DNA of 23,612 bases, from contig CABRXV010000030.1 in NCBI GenBank assembly GCA_902475005.1, positions 1-23,612 on the forward strand, written 5' to 3'. The first letter of the stretch is position 1. Every line of letters starts with the position of its first letter. This document shows, piece by piece, positions 15,800 to 22,985 of the stretch. The stretch comes from CABRXV01 sp900754955. GTDB taxonomy: Bacteria > Actinomycetota > Coriobacteriia > Coriobacteriales > Eggerthellaceae. The translations under genes were made by a program, and so were the position numbers. Under the pieces are notes generated by a model, which searched no databases, was not told the DNA's origin, and saw only the letters and a program-made list of their open reading frames with translations.

Positions 15800-16744
15800 A
15801 TGCCGAAGATCACCCGTGATCAGGTGCGAGTTCCGGCCGACGTCATGCCGGATATGCGCGATGTGTACATCACCAACTACATGAAGGCGACGCGCGAGAC
15901 GGGCCGCCTGATGCTGTTCGCGTGCGATCAGAAGATCGAGCACATGAACAAGGACTTCTACGGTGAGGGCATCGACATCGCCGACCTCGACCCTGAGCAC
16001 CTGTTCAAGATCGGCAGCCAGGGCGCATGCGGCGTCGTCGCGGGTCAGCGCGGCCTGATCGCCCAGTACGCGAACGATTACCCCGAGATCAACTATCTCG
16101 TGAAGATGAACTCCAAGACCAACCTCGTGGGCACCAAGCAGGAGGATCCGTACTCCCCGCAGCTCACCGACCTCGAGGCCGTGCTCGCCATGCGCGACGC
16201 GGGCGTGAACATCGTCGGTCTGGGTTACACCATCTACCTCGGCAGCGAGTACGAGGCCACGATGATGGCTGAAGCCGGCGAGCTCATCGCCCAGGCTCAT
16301 GCCAATGGCCTGCTCGTCGTGCTGTGGATCTACCCGCGCGGCAAGGCTGTCACCGCCGAGAAGGACCCCGACCTCATCGCGGGTGCTGCGGGCGTGGCGC
16401 TGTGCCTCGGCGCTGACTTCGTGAAGGTGAACCCGCCGAAGCCCGAGGGCGAGGATACGCGCACCCCGGCCGAGGCTCTGAAGGTCGCCTCCACCGCCGC
16501 GGGCCGCTGCGGTCTCGTGTGCGCGGGCGGCTCCACGGTTGACGCCGAGACGTTCCTCACCCAGCTGTGGGAGCAGATCCACGTGGGCGGCGCGTGCGGC
16601 AACGCCACCGGCCGCAACATCCACCAGCGCTCGCTCGACGAGGCAGTGCGCCTGACCAAGGCCATCAGCGCCATCACGCTCGATGACTACTCCGTCGAGG
16701 ACGCCATGGCCGTGTTCAACGGCGAGAAGGACTTCACACTGTAA
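15800..16744 (+). CDS. fba: Class I fructose-bisphosphate aldolase, archaeal type
   Basis: 314 residues, with the strong ribosome site AAAGGAGG and ATG 15800. It should cleave fructose-1,6-bisphosphate to dihydroxyacetone phosphate and glyceraldehyde-3-phosphate in glycolysis, or run the reverse in gluconeogenesis. This is the DhnA/DeoC-type TIM barrel found in archaea and some bacteria, not the zinc class II enzyme. Visible features: FACDQKIEHMNKDF near the N-terminus, VGLGYTIYLGSEYE, LVVLWIYPRG, the Schiff-base lysine K209 in GADFVKVNPPK, CAGGSTVDAETFL and GGACGNATGRNIHQR (phosphate-binding loop). Related LsrF or aminodeoxyheptulosonate synthases share this fold, so aldolase is the best but not the only reading. 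The gene has its own promoter and terminator. Confidence 0.88.
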   Translation: MPKITRDQVRVPADVMPDMRDVYITNYMKATRETGRLMLFACDQKIEHMNKDFYGEGIDIADLDPEHLFKIGSQGACGVVAGQRGLIAQYANDYPEINYLVKMNSKTNLVGTKQEDPYSPQLTDLEAVLAMRDAGVNIVGLGYTIYLGSEYEATMMAEAGELIAQAHANGLLVVLWIYPRGKAVTAEKDPDLIAGAAGVALCLGADFVKVNPPKPEGEDTRTPAEALKVASTAAGRCGLVCAGGSTVDAETFLTQLWEQIHVGGACGNATGRNIHQRSLDEAVRLTKAISAITLDDYSVEDAMAVFNGEKDFTL

Positions 16745-16775
16745 AGCACGCCGCCGAGCGCGTTGCTGCAAAAGC

Positions 16776-16821
16776 AAAAGGCCTTCCGCTTCCAGCCAGC
16801 GCTGGAGCGGAAGGCCTTTTT
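16776..16821 (+). terminator. Strong terminator after the aldolase gene
   Basis: Two complementary arms of about 20 bases (16776-16796 and 16801-16820, one bulged T) with A-rich and T-rich edges form a near-perfect intrinsic terminator 32 bases after the stop codon. The A/T edges make it potentially bidirectional. Confidence 0.92.
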
Positions 16822-16852
16822 CGTGCCGCCATACTGTCGCGGCACGAAAAAA
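16817..16852. repeat. Inverted repeat overlapping the terminator T-tract
   Basis: TTTTTCGTGCCG (16817-16828) pairs with CGGCACGAAAAA (16840-16851). The T run is shared with the aldolase terminator, so the two structures are mutually exclusive. The U and A runs are on the wrong sides for this to be a terminator itself. Confidence 0.6.
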
Positions 16853-16890
16853 CTTGGAACGAATGTTTCACGTGAAACATTCGTTCCAAG
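16853..16890. promoter_or_regulatory. parS site (second) inside a perfect 38-bp palindrome
   Basis: TGTTTCACGTGAAACA at 16864-16879 is an exact parS match, identical to the site at 7164. Here symmetry continues for 11 more bases on each side (left arm CTTGGAACGAA, right arm its complement), giving a perfect 38-bp palindrome centred on the parS centre. ParB needs only the central 16 bp; the extra arms are unexplained and could form a cruciform or a hairpin in RNA. Confidence 0.9.
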
Positions 16891-16898
16891 CTCGACTA

Positions 16899-16979
16899 CC
16901 ACCGTGCGAGGGGCTTCGTGCTCGTTCTGTTCAGTTGTTGGGGGATTTCCAAGAAAGAATGGTGCCCGGGGTGGGATTC
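16899..16979 (-). repeat. Partial copy of the tRNA-Leu 3' end and its flank
   Basis: This 81-base segment matches 17095-17175 with 5 differences, all transitions. Its last 20 bases (16960-16979) are identical to the 3' end of the tRNA-Leu gene: CCA, acceptor 3' strand and part of the T arm. Beyond 16979 the match stops abruptly. It looks like an att-type duplication left by an integrated element, or the remains of a tandem tRNA copy. Confidence 0.85.
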
Positions 16980-17040
16980 CCGCGTCCGCTTGCGCGGACG
17001 CTCTCGGCCCTCGGCGCAAGCGCCTTCGGGCAGCCGCCTA

Positions 17041-17063
17041 AAAACTGCCCGCCGGGCAGTTTT
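17041..17063 (-). terminator. Bidirectional terminator downstream of tRNA-Leu
   Basis: AAAACTGCCC, loop GCC, GGGCAGTTTT: a symmetrical hairpin with A and T runs on both sides. It lies 93 bases past the tRNA 3' end in the tRNA direction and probably ends that transcript. Confidence 0.85.
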
Positions 17064-17094
17064 CTTCACGGCGTCTGACCTCACGGTTCGAACC

Positions 17095-17175
17095 CCACCG
17101 CGCGAGGGGCTTCGTGTTCGTTCTATTCGGTTGTTGGGGGATTTTCAAGAAAGAATGGTGCCCGGGGTGGGATTC
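17095..17175 (-). repeat. Parent copy of the tRNA-end duplication
   Basis: Second member of the 81-base repeat pair (partner 16899-16979, offset 196 bases). It spans the 3' flank and the last 20 bases of the intact tRNA-Leu gene. Confidence 0.85.
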
Positions 17176-17239
17176 GAACCCACACACCTTTCGATATCGG
17201 TTTTTGAGACCGACGCGTCTGCCGTTCCGCCACCCGGGC
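17156..17239 (-). tRNA. tRNA-Leu (anticodon CAA)
   Basis: Read on the minus strand: acceptor GCCCGGG pairing with CCCGGGC, discriminator A, encoded CCA; D-arm GGCGGAACGGCAGACGC; anticodon stem TCGGT/ACCGA with loop CTCAAAA, giving anticodon CAA for UUG codons; a long class II variable arm; T-arm GTGGG TTCGAAT CCCAC. All stems pair. It is the only clear minus-strand gene of the window. Confidence 0.97.
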
Positions 17240-17249
17240 GCAGAATTGC

Positions 17250-17278
17250 AGTATAGCGGAACGCTGGAAAAGCGTCGA
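17250..17278 (-). promoter_or_regulatory. Promoter of tRNA-Leu
   Basis: On the minus strand, TCGACG (17278-17273) and TATACT (17255-17250) are separated by exactly 17 bases, and the -10 lies 10 bases before the tRNA 5' end, the expected spacing for a stable-RNA promoter. Confidence 0.7.
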
Positions 17279-17318
17279 GACGAACGGGGTTATGACGCAA
17301 GCGATCTGCGCGGCGCGG

Positions 17319-17324
17319 TACAAT
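17319..17324 (+). promoter_or_regulatory. Possible -10 box for the small peptide gene
   Basis: TACAAT in the context CGGTACAATG, as before the aldolase gene. Transcription from here would give a leader of about 130 bases with a small hairpin near 17378-17399 before the peptide. Confidence 0.4.
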
Positions 17325-17460
17325 GCTCCTCGTGCAAGGCATCGTCGCGTGTTTCGGCGCGTGGCCGCAGCAAAACAGTACCCCTCTTAAGGAGGGTATT
17401 CTGCTGGAATTGCCGAAGGTGCTTCGCCGCCCCGGGCAGCCTCTGAAGGAGGTGCCGCCC

Positions 17461-17541
17461 ATGGATCCGCAGACAGTCATCGCGCTTTGCGCAGTCTTCA
17501 CTGTGGTGCTTGGCGTGATCGGCATAAGCCGTCGCAAATAG
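17461..17541 (+). CDS. 26-residue hydrophobic peptide, type I toxin-like
   Basis: ATG 17461 follows an excellent ribosome site (AAGGAGGTG at 17446-17454, 6 bases away). The peptide starts MDPQTVIALCAVF, continues as one hydrophobic helix (TVVLGVIGI) and ends with the basic SRRK. One short membrane helix plus a positive C-terminus is the usual form of type I toxin peptides and of the small putative holin-like toxin family. The frame is open upstream to ATG 17323 (72 residues), but that version has a poor start and a non-hydrophobic N-terminus. The gene sits alone between tRNA-Leu and the dipeptidase. A hairpin downstream (17595-17628) could end a convergent minus-strand RNA. It could instead be an ordinary small membrane protein; toxicity is an inference. 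Confidence 0.6.
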   Translation: MDPQTVIALCAVFTVVLGVIGISRRK

Positions 17542-17594
17542 CGTGCGGCCTCTGTGACGGAAGGGGCTGAGCGAACAGCCCGTACAAAAGGGGA

Positions 17595-17628
17595 AAGCCG
17601 GGTCACCGACAACAAAGGAACCCGGCTT
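17595..17628 (-). terminator. Possible minus-strand terminator
   Basis: AAGCCGGGT (17595-17603) pairs with ACCCGGCTT (17620-17628), loop 16. Read on the minus strand it is followed by TTTCCCCTTTT, a fair U-rich tail; on the + strand it is followed by AAACC. It might end an antisense RNA converging on the small peptide gene. Confidence 0.4.
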
Positions 17629-17737
17629 AAACCAACGAACGGTGCTGCCCGGCAAGGCGGGGCACCTTTCACGACGCATCCTACCATCTGAGGGTGGGTT
17701 CTTCAACCGATCGACGCACGGAAAGGCGGAGGAAACA

Positions 17738-19363
17738 ATGGGAACGTCGGATCAGGCACATCGAGCGACGGAAAAGATTCCGCTGAGCGCCGCAGAGCTC
17801 AACGCGCGCATCGACGCCTACGTGGAAGCGCATTGGAACGACGTCGTGAGCGACATCGACGCGCTCGTGCGCATCCCCAGCGTGGAGGACCCCGCGACGG
17901 CTGCGCCAGGTGCACCTTTCGGCGACAAGCCGCGCAAAGCGCTCGAAGCTGCGCTCAAAATGGCGTCTGACATGGGATTTTCTGCGCACAACGTCGACGG
18001 CTACATCGGCTACGCAGACTTTCCGGGCGAAACCGAGGGACAGATCGGCATTATCGGACACGTGGACGTGGTGCCTGCGGGTCCGGGCTGGTCGTTCGAG
18101 CCCTATGCGGTGACGCGCAAGGACGGCTTTCTCATCGGCCGCGGCGTCGCCGACGACAAGGGGCCCGTCGTGGTGGCGCTGCACGCGCTCAAGTTCTGGA
18201 AAGATCTGCAGGATGCGGGCGCGGTGCCCGCGTTTCCCTACACCGTGCGCTTCCTCTTCGGTGCGAACGAGGAGACGGGCATGGGCGATCTCGCCTACTA
18301 CCAGCAACGATACGAAGACCCGCTGTTCCTGTTCACGCCCGATGCGAGCTTCCCCGTGAGCTACGGCGAAAAGGGGCTCTACGGCGGTATCCTCCGCTCG
18401 CCCCGCTGGTATGCTGAGAACAGGGAAGATGCCGAAGGCGCGAAAAGCGAAATCGAGCAGGCGAGAAGCGAAGGCAAAGGCGAAGGCGAAGGCGCATCGG
18501 CGGGCAACGCGTCCTCGGATAACGCTTGCGCGCAAGCGAAAAGCGCCAACCCGCACCGCTTCGTCACGATGGAAGGCGGCACGTCGTCGAACGCCGTGCC
18601 GGGAACCGCGTTCGCGATCGTACGGGCCGACGCGAGTGGGCTCCCTGCAGCGCCCCGCATTGCCGTGTCGCCTGCCGGCGAGGGCTGCGTGCGCATCGAG
18701 GCTACGGGCAAAAGCGCACACGCGTCGCTTCCCGCGGAAGGTGTGAACGCCATCCTCCTCGTGGTCGACTATCTTCTTGAGAACGGCCTGTGCAGCGAAG
18801 GCGAGCGTGCGTTTCTCGAGCTCGAGCGCGATCTGCTGGCGCATACCGACGGTAGTGGCGTGGGTATCGCCTGCGCCGACGAGCACTTCGGGGAGCTTAC
18901 GGCTGTCGGCGGGGTGATCTATCGGGAGGACGGATGCCTCTGCCAGACGATCGATATCCGCTTTCCCGCGTCCACAACGCCCGCCGTGCTCACGGAGCGT
19001 TTGACGGAGACGGCACGCCGGGTGGGTTGCACCTTCGAGCCGCTCGCCAAGGCGGAGGCCGCACCGTTCCTCGTCGACCCGGAATCGCCGATGATCCAAG
19101 CGCTGCTGGCGGCGTACAACGAAGCAACGGGGGAGAGCGCGAAACCCTTCACCATGGGCGGCGCCACCTACGCGCGTCACTTCGCATCGGCGGCGAGCTT
19201 CGGCCCCGAGATGCCATGGTTGGAAACACCCGAATGGGTGGGCGGCATGCACGGCCCCGATGAGGGCGTAAGCGAGGAGCAGATGAAGAAGGCGTTCCGC
19301 ATCTACGCGCTCACCATCGGCAAGCTCATGGAGATCGACTTCGCGCAGCAGCGAACGCGCTAG
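17738..19363 (+). CDS. M20 family dipeptidase (PepV-like)
   Basis: 541 residues from ATG 17738 with GGAGG just before. M20 enzymes are cytoplasmic two-metal peptidases; the PepV branch cleaves dipeptides. Visible landmarks: RIPSVED near the N-terminus, metal His H108 in IGHVDVVPAGPGW, GRGVADDKGPVV with bridging Asp about 139, the catalytic Glu pair E178/E179 in GANEETG, TPDASFPVSYGEKG, the dimerisation domain with GKSAHASLPAEGVNA, and a C-terminal TMGGATYARHF ... MHGPDEGVSEEQM containing the last metal His. About 45 residues (roughly 228-272) form a Glu/Ala/Gly/Ser-rich insertion not expected in the family. The leader after the small peptide gene holds a GC-rich hairpin (17641-17666). Confidence 0.92.
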   Translation: MGTSDQAHRATEKIPLSAAELNARIDAYVEAHWNDVVSDIDALVRIPSVEDPATAAPGAPFGDKPRKALEAALKMASDMGFSAHNVDGYIGYADFPGETEGQIGIIGHVDVVPAGPGWSFEPYAVTRKDGFLIGRGVADDKGPVVVALHALKFWKDLQDAGAVPAFPYTVRFLFGANEETGMGDLAYYQQRYEDPLFLFTPDASFPVSYGEKGLYGGILRSPRWYAENREDAEGAKSEIEQARSEGKGEGEGASAGNASSDNACAQAKSANPHRFVTMEGGTSSNAVPGTAFAIVRADASGLPAAPRIAVSPAGEGCVRIEATGKSAHASLPAEGVNAILLVVDYLLENGLCSEGERAFLELERDLLAHTDGSGVGIACADEHFGELTAVGGVIYREDGCLCQTIDIRFPASTTPAVLTERLTETARRVGCTFEPLAKAEAAPFLVDPESPMIQALLAAYNEATGESAKPFTMGGATYARHFASAASFGPEMPWLETPEWVGGMHGPDEGVSEEQMKKAFRIYALTIGKLMEIDFAQQRTR

Positions 19364-19366
19364 GGC

Positions 19367-19390
19367 GTGCGTCGGAAGACGCGCTGTCTT
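19367..19390 (+). terminator. Weak terminator after the dipeptidase gene
   Basis: GTGCGTC / GACGCGC stem (one G-U pair) with loop GGAA, starting 4 bases after the stop and followed by TGTCTT. The remaining 295 bases to the next gene are GC-rich, with no gene seen. Confidence 0.45.
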
Positions 19391-19610
19391 GCGTCCGTTT
19401 CCGCGAAGGCCGCGTTGGGTCGCGCATCGTGGCGTGTGCGTGACGCGGGAGCCCCGCCTGCGCCCCGCCCGCCGCACCCCGCACCCATCCGCACGGTCGC
19501 CCGCGGCGAACGGTCGCTTTGCGGATGCGGGCGGAAGGTTTCTGCGGTAAGCGGTATCTTCAAATGGTTAAAATCCTCCGAACGCCACGGGCAATTCGGA
19601 CGCGAAGGGG

Positions 19611-19637
19611 TATACTCGCAGCGTACTGCACTATAAT
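19611..19637 (+). promoter_or_regulatory. Two -10 boxes before the LytTR regulator
   Basis: TATACT (19611-19616) and TATAAT (19632-19637) lie 70 and 49 bases before the GTG start. Neither has a convincing -35. The spacing suggests alternative starts, or one real promoter and one by-chance match. Confidence 0.5.
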
Positions 19638-19685
19638 GTTTGGTCGGTTTACACTGTTTCCATGCATACGTAGAGGGAGGCAAAA

Positions 19686-20399
19686 GTGCTCAAAGCAATC
19701 ATCGTAGACGACGAGGCTCCTGCGCGCTCCGAGCTGCGTTTCCTTCTTGATGAAGTTGGCGGAGTCGACGTTGCCGCTGAGGCGGCCAGCGTGCGCGAGG
19801 CGATCGAGAAGCTGAAGGAGTATCCGTGCGACGTCATGTTCCTCGATGTGAACATGCCGGAAGCAACGGGCCTGCAGCTCGCGGAGGCTCTGCAGCATCT
19901 CAAGTTCCCGCCCGCTGTGGTGTTCGTGACCGCATACAGCGAGCATGCGCTCGACGCGTTCAAGGTGAACGCCATCGACTACCTGGTGAAGCCGGTCGAA
20001 ACCGACCGTCTCGCCCAGGCGATCGCGCGCGTGCGCGAGCATGTGGCGCTGCACATGCAGGCGCAGAAGTCCGAGCGCATCCCCGTCGAAAAGGGCGGCA
20101 AGAAGATCCTCATCAGCATCGACAAGATCCGCTTCGTCATGGCGCGCGACGATTACGCGTACCTGCAGACCGACACCGACCGCTACTTCTCCACGGTGAG
20201 CCTGGCTCAGCTCGAGAAGCGCCTCGACGGCCACGGGTTCTTCCGCGTGCACCGCGGGTATCTGGTGAATCTGTCGATGGTCGAAGAGATCGAATCGGTC
20301 TCGGGCGGCACGCTGCTGCTCACGCTTAACGGCGTCGAGGAGAAGATTCCCGTTTCGCGCCGTCGCGTGTCGGCGCTGAAGAAGGCGCTCGGCCTGTAG
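19686..20399 (+). CDS. LytTR-family response regulator
   Basis: 237 residues from GTG 19686, with GAGGGAGG at 19673-19680. Two-component transcription regulator. The receiver domain (1-120) has the acidic pair D8/D9, phosphoacceptor D54 in MFLDVNMPE, T82 in VFVTAYSEHA and K102 in DYLVKPVE. The C-terminal LytTR DNA-binding domain (about 140-237) shows ILISIDKIRFVMARDDYAYL, the FFRVHRGYLVNLSMVEEI signature and VSRRRVSALKKALG. It resembles LytR/AlgR regulators that control cell-wall or surface functions. No histidine kinase gene is adjacent, so the partner lies elsewhere. A terminator follows, so it is probably monocistronic. Confidence 0.95.
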   Translation: MLKAIIVDDEAPARSELRFLLDEVGGVDVAAEAASVREAIEKLKEYPCDVMFLDVNMPEATGLQLAEALQHLKFPPAVVFVTAYSEHALDAFKVNAIDYLVKPVETDRLAQAIARVREHVALHMQAQKSERIPVEKGGKKILISIDKIRFVMARDDYAYLQTDTDRYFSTVSLAQLEKRLDGHGFFRVHRGYLVNLSMVEEIESVSGGTLLLTLNGVEEKIPVSRRRVSALKKALGL

Positions 20400-20465
20400 A
20401 AAGACGCCGCGCCGCTGCGTTCGACGCCGCTCGACGCGCTTGCGGCAAATCAGATCATCTCGAGG

Positions 20466-20497
20466 AGGGGGTGAGCCGATGCGGTTCGCCCCCTTTT
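20466..20497 (+). terminator. Terminator after the LytTR gene
   Basis: AGGGGGTGAGCC pairs with GGTTCGCCCCCT across a 5-base loop, followed by TTTT. It lies 66 bases after the stop codon. Confidence 0.8.
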
Positions 20498-20893
20498 GCG
20501 TTTCGGGTGCGCGGCCCGCTGCGAACGCGCCGATGCGGCTCGCATCGCGGCTCTGTTCGCTAGCGCGGCTTCCCGCTCGCCCCCTTTTGCGTTCTTCTCG
20601 CACACAACACCGCCATAACGAGAAGCGGATGTGCGCCCCAGGTGGGGCATTTGTTAAAATTGGGAATCATTTCATGATGAGGCTTCCCAGCCCCTTCGCC
20701 TGCGGCATGCAGCGTTAAACGCACATGAACGTGTGTTGCGTGGAGCTGGGCAGCGGCATCGGCCTCGCTGCGCGTACGACGAGGCGCACGATGCGCGCAA
20801 CGCGCGAACCCGGCGGCAACGCCCGGGGTGTCGCGTCGGGTTGCGCACCGTGCAGAGCCGCTGCCGGGGGAGCCGTGCGAGAAGAAGGAACAG
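20498..20893 (+). other. Leader region of the phosphoglucose isomerase gene
   Basis: No gene is seen. The segment repeats parts of the preceding terminator: a 15-base GCCGATGCGG element (20475-20489 and 20529-20543, one mismatch) and the 17-mer TCGCCCCCTTTTGCGTT (20486-20502 and 20577-20593). A TAAAAT box at 20655-20660 could be the -10. The following 230 bases of GC-rich leader include a hairpin at 20816-20844. The leader is long for a housekeeping gene, but no known riboswitch class is recognised. Confidence 0.45.
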
Positions 20894-22873
20894 ATGATTT
20901 CCGGAGAGATGGACAAGCTCTACCCATCGGCGAAGACGCTGGTGAAGGAATGCGTGGCGAGCCGCATTCATGCGAAGGACGCCACGCTGTACGGGTTTTC
21001 CGAAGAGGCGCAGAAGTGCGCCGAGAACTTCATGGGCTGGGTCGATCTGGCCAGCCATCCGCAGTGCGTGCTGCGTGACATCCAGTCGTTCGCCGACTAC
21101 GTCGTAGCCGACGGCATCAACACCGTCGTGCTCATCGGTCAGGGCGGCTCCACGCAGGCACCGATGACCATCACCAAGTACAACAAGGTCGACAAGAACC
21201 GCGTGACCTTCCGCACGCTCGACTCCGACTCGCCCGTGCGCGTCCGTCAGCTGCTTGCTGCGTGCAACCCGGCGAGCACGCTGCTCATCATCTCGTCGAA
21301 GAGCGGCGGCACCATCGAGCCGCGCCTGCTGCTCTCCGCTGTGCGCGAAAGCTTCGAGGAGGTGCTCGGCGCCGACGTGATGCCCAAGCACCTCGTAGCT
21401 ATCACCGACCCGGGTTCCGATCTGGAGAAACAGGCGAAGGAAGAGGGCTGGCGCGCGGTGTTCTCAGGCGAGCCTACCGTGGGCGGCCGCTTCTCGGCGC
21501 TTTCGGTGTTCGGTCTTTTGCCGGCGGCGCTCGCAGGCGTCGACCTCGACGCGTTCTTCGAGCACGCGATCGAGGCTGAAAAGCAGTGCAGCGAAGACGC
21601 CATCGACAATCCGGCGATCGGGCTGGCGGCGTTCCTCTACGACAACTATCTCATGGGCCGCAACAAGTTCTCGTTCCTCACGCAGAAGCGCGGCCGCGTG
21701 CTCGGCCTGTGGATCGAGCAGCTCGTGGCCGAGAGCCTCGGCAAGCTCGGCCAGGGCATCCTGCCGAACATCGAGGTCGACTCGCTTCTGCTCACCGAGG
21801 ACCCGGGCGACCGCAGCGTCATCGTGTACCAGACGAAGAACGATCTGTGGGATGAGCGCCATAACTTCGAGATGAGCCTCGCCTACATCGATCCGGCGAT
21901 TCCGCGTCAGAACTACAAGATCGAGTCGGTGGAAGAGCTCGCCGAGCACTTCGTGATGTGGGAGTACGCCATCGCCATGTGCGGCTACCTCATGAAGATC
22001 TGCCCGTTCGACCAGCCCGACGTGGCGTCGGCGAAGCGCGTGGTGCTCGACATCCTGCGTGACGGCCAGCCCGCGCCCGACTACGAGGAGGCGTTCACCG
22101 AGGAAGTGCACATGGGCACGGTCGAGGTGCGCCAGTCGCCGATGTTCGACGGCTGTGACGACATGCACTCGAGCCTGTACGCGCTGCTGTCCTCCATCCA
22201 GCCGGGCGACTTCTTCGCGCTCAACGCGTTCCTGCCGTTCACGGGCGAGGGGCGTCGCGAGGCGCTCGAGTCGATTCGCCACGGCGTGGCCGAGGCGCTC
22301 AGCGTGGTGTCGTGCCTTGAGGTGGGTCCGCGCTATCTGCATTCCACGGGTCAGCTGCAGAAGGGCGGCCCGAACTGCGGCGTGTTCCTCATCCTGTCGG
22401 CTGACGAGCTGAAGGACATTCCGCTGCCGCGCGAGGCCGAATCGCTCGGCGCGTTGGCGAAGGCGCAGGCTTCGGGCGATCTCATCACGCTCGCCGAGCG
22501 CGGACGCCGCTGCGTGCATCTGCACCTGCCCGACAACTCGGGCGTGACGCTGCGCATGCTCGCGCACGTGATTCAGGAGATCCTCGTCGAGATCGCTGAT
22601 GACCGCGTGGCGGCTGCGGCGGCGCAGGCGGAGGAAGACGCCGAGGACGAGATGCAGGCTGCGGGCAGCGAAAGCGCTGAGGCCGCTGCTCAGATGGATG
22701 CCGACGCGCTGGCCGATGCGGCGGTGTTGGCGGCCGAGCAGCACGCGGGTAGCGCTGCGGCGGCTGTGGAAGTTGCGGCAGCTGCGGGCGCGAGTGCGAC
22801 TGCGGATGCAGCTGCGAGTGCGGCGGACGCGCAGGCGTCCGATGCAGAAGGGGCTGCCGGCGAGCGCGCCTAG
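20894..22873 (+). CDS. pgi: Glucose-6-phosphate isomerase with Ala-rich C-terminal tail
   Basis: 659 residues from ATG 20894, with AGAAGGA at 20883-20889. Interconverts glucose-6-phosphate and fructose-6-phosphate, feeding the aldolase encoded about 4 kb upstream. Sugar-isomerase (SIS) features: VVLIGQGGSTQAPM, then IISSKSGGTIEPRLLL (about 132-148), the phosphate-binding serine loop, TVGGRFSALSVFG, and GLWIEQLVAESLGKLGQGI. The later half (QPGDFFALNAFLPF, VGPRYLHSTGQLQKGGPNCG, RCVHLHLPDNSG) matches the PGI part of actinobacterial transaldolase-PGI fusions, but no transaldolase domain is present. From about residue 570 a tail of some 85 residues is almost all Ala, Asp, Glu, Ser and Gln, unlike normal PGI ends. 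Confidence 0.88.
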   Translation: MISGEMDKLYPSAKTLVKECVASRIHAKDATLYGFSEEAQKCAENFMGWVDLASHPQCVLRDIQSFADYVVADGINTVVLIGQGGSTQAPMTITKYNKVDKNRVTFRTLDSDSPVRVRQLLAACNPASTLLIISSKSGGTIEPRLLLSAVRESFEEVLGADVMPKHLVAITDPGSDLEKQAKEEGWRAVFSGEPTVGGRFSALSVFGLLPAALAGVDLDAFFEHAIEAEKQCSEDAIDNPAIGLAAFLYDNYLMGRNKFSFLTQKRGRVLGLWIEQLVAESLGKLGQGILPNIEVDSLLLTEDPGDRSVIVYQTKNDLWDERHNFEMSLAYIDPAIPRQNYKIESVEELAEHFVMWEYAIAMCGYLMKICPFDQPDVASAKRVVLDILRDGQPAPDYEEAFTEEVHMGTVEVRQSPMFDGCDDMHSSLYALLSSIQPGDFFALNAFLPFTGEGRREALESIRHGVAEALSVVSCLEVGPRYLHSTGQLQKGGPNCGVFLILSADELKDIPLPREAESLGALAKAQASGDLITLAERGRRCVHLHLPDNSGVTLRMLAHVIQEILVEIADDRVAAAAAQAEEDAEDEMQAAGSESAEAAAQMDADALADAAVLAAEQHAGSAAAAVEVAAAAGASATADAAASAADAQASDAEGAAGERA

Positions 22874-22935
22874 GATGCGCGATGATGCGCGGGGCGGCTG
22901 CGGTTCGCCCAGCGCTTGCAAGGACGATTGTGATC

Positions 22936-22974
22936 GCGGTGCGCACGGTTGACGTGTGCACCGCGTCGGCTTTT
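22936..22974 (+). terminator. Terminator between pgi and hypF
   Basis: A 12-bp stem (GCGGTGCGCACG with CGTGTGCACCGC, one G-U pair) with loop GTTGA, followed by GTCGGCTTTT. It lies about 60 bases after the pgi stop and ends close to the hypF ribosome site. Confidence 0.7.
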
Positions 22975-22985
22975 CAGGGGGTAGC

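Noticed and set aside
17085..17094. GGTTCGAACC as a relic of another tRNA T-arm
   Set aside because: Only the 10-base palindrome matches; there is no acceptor stem or other arm around it.
16918..17446. Open frames across and beside the tRNA-Leu gene (MVPGVGF-type products)
   Set aside because: These are translations of the tRNA and its duplicated 3' end, a frequent annotation artefact.
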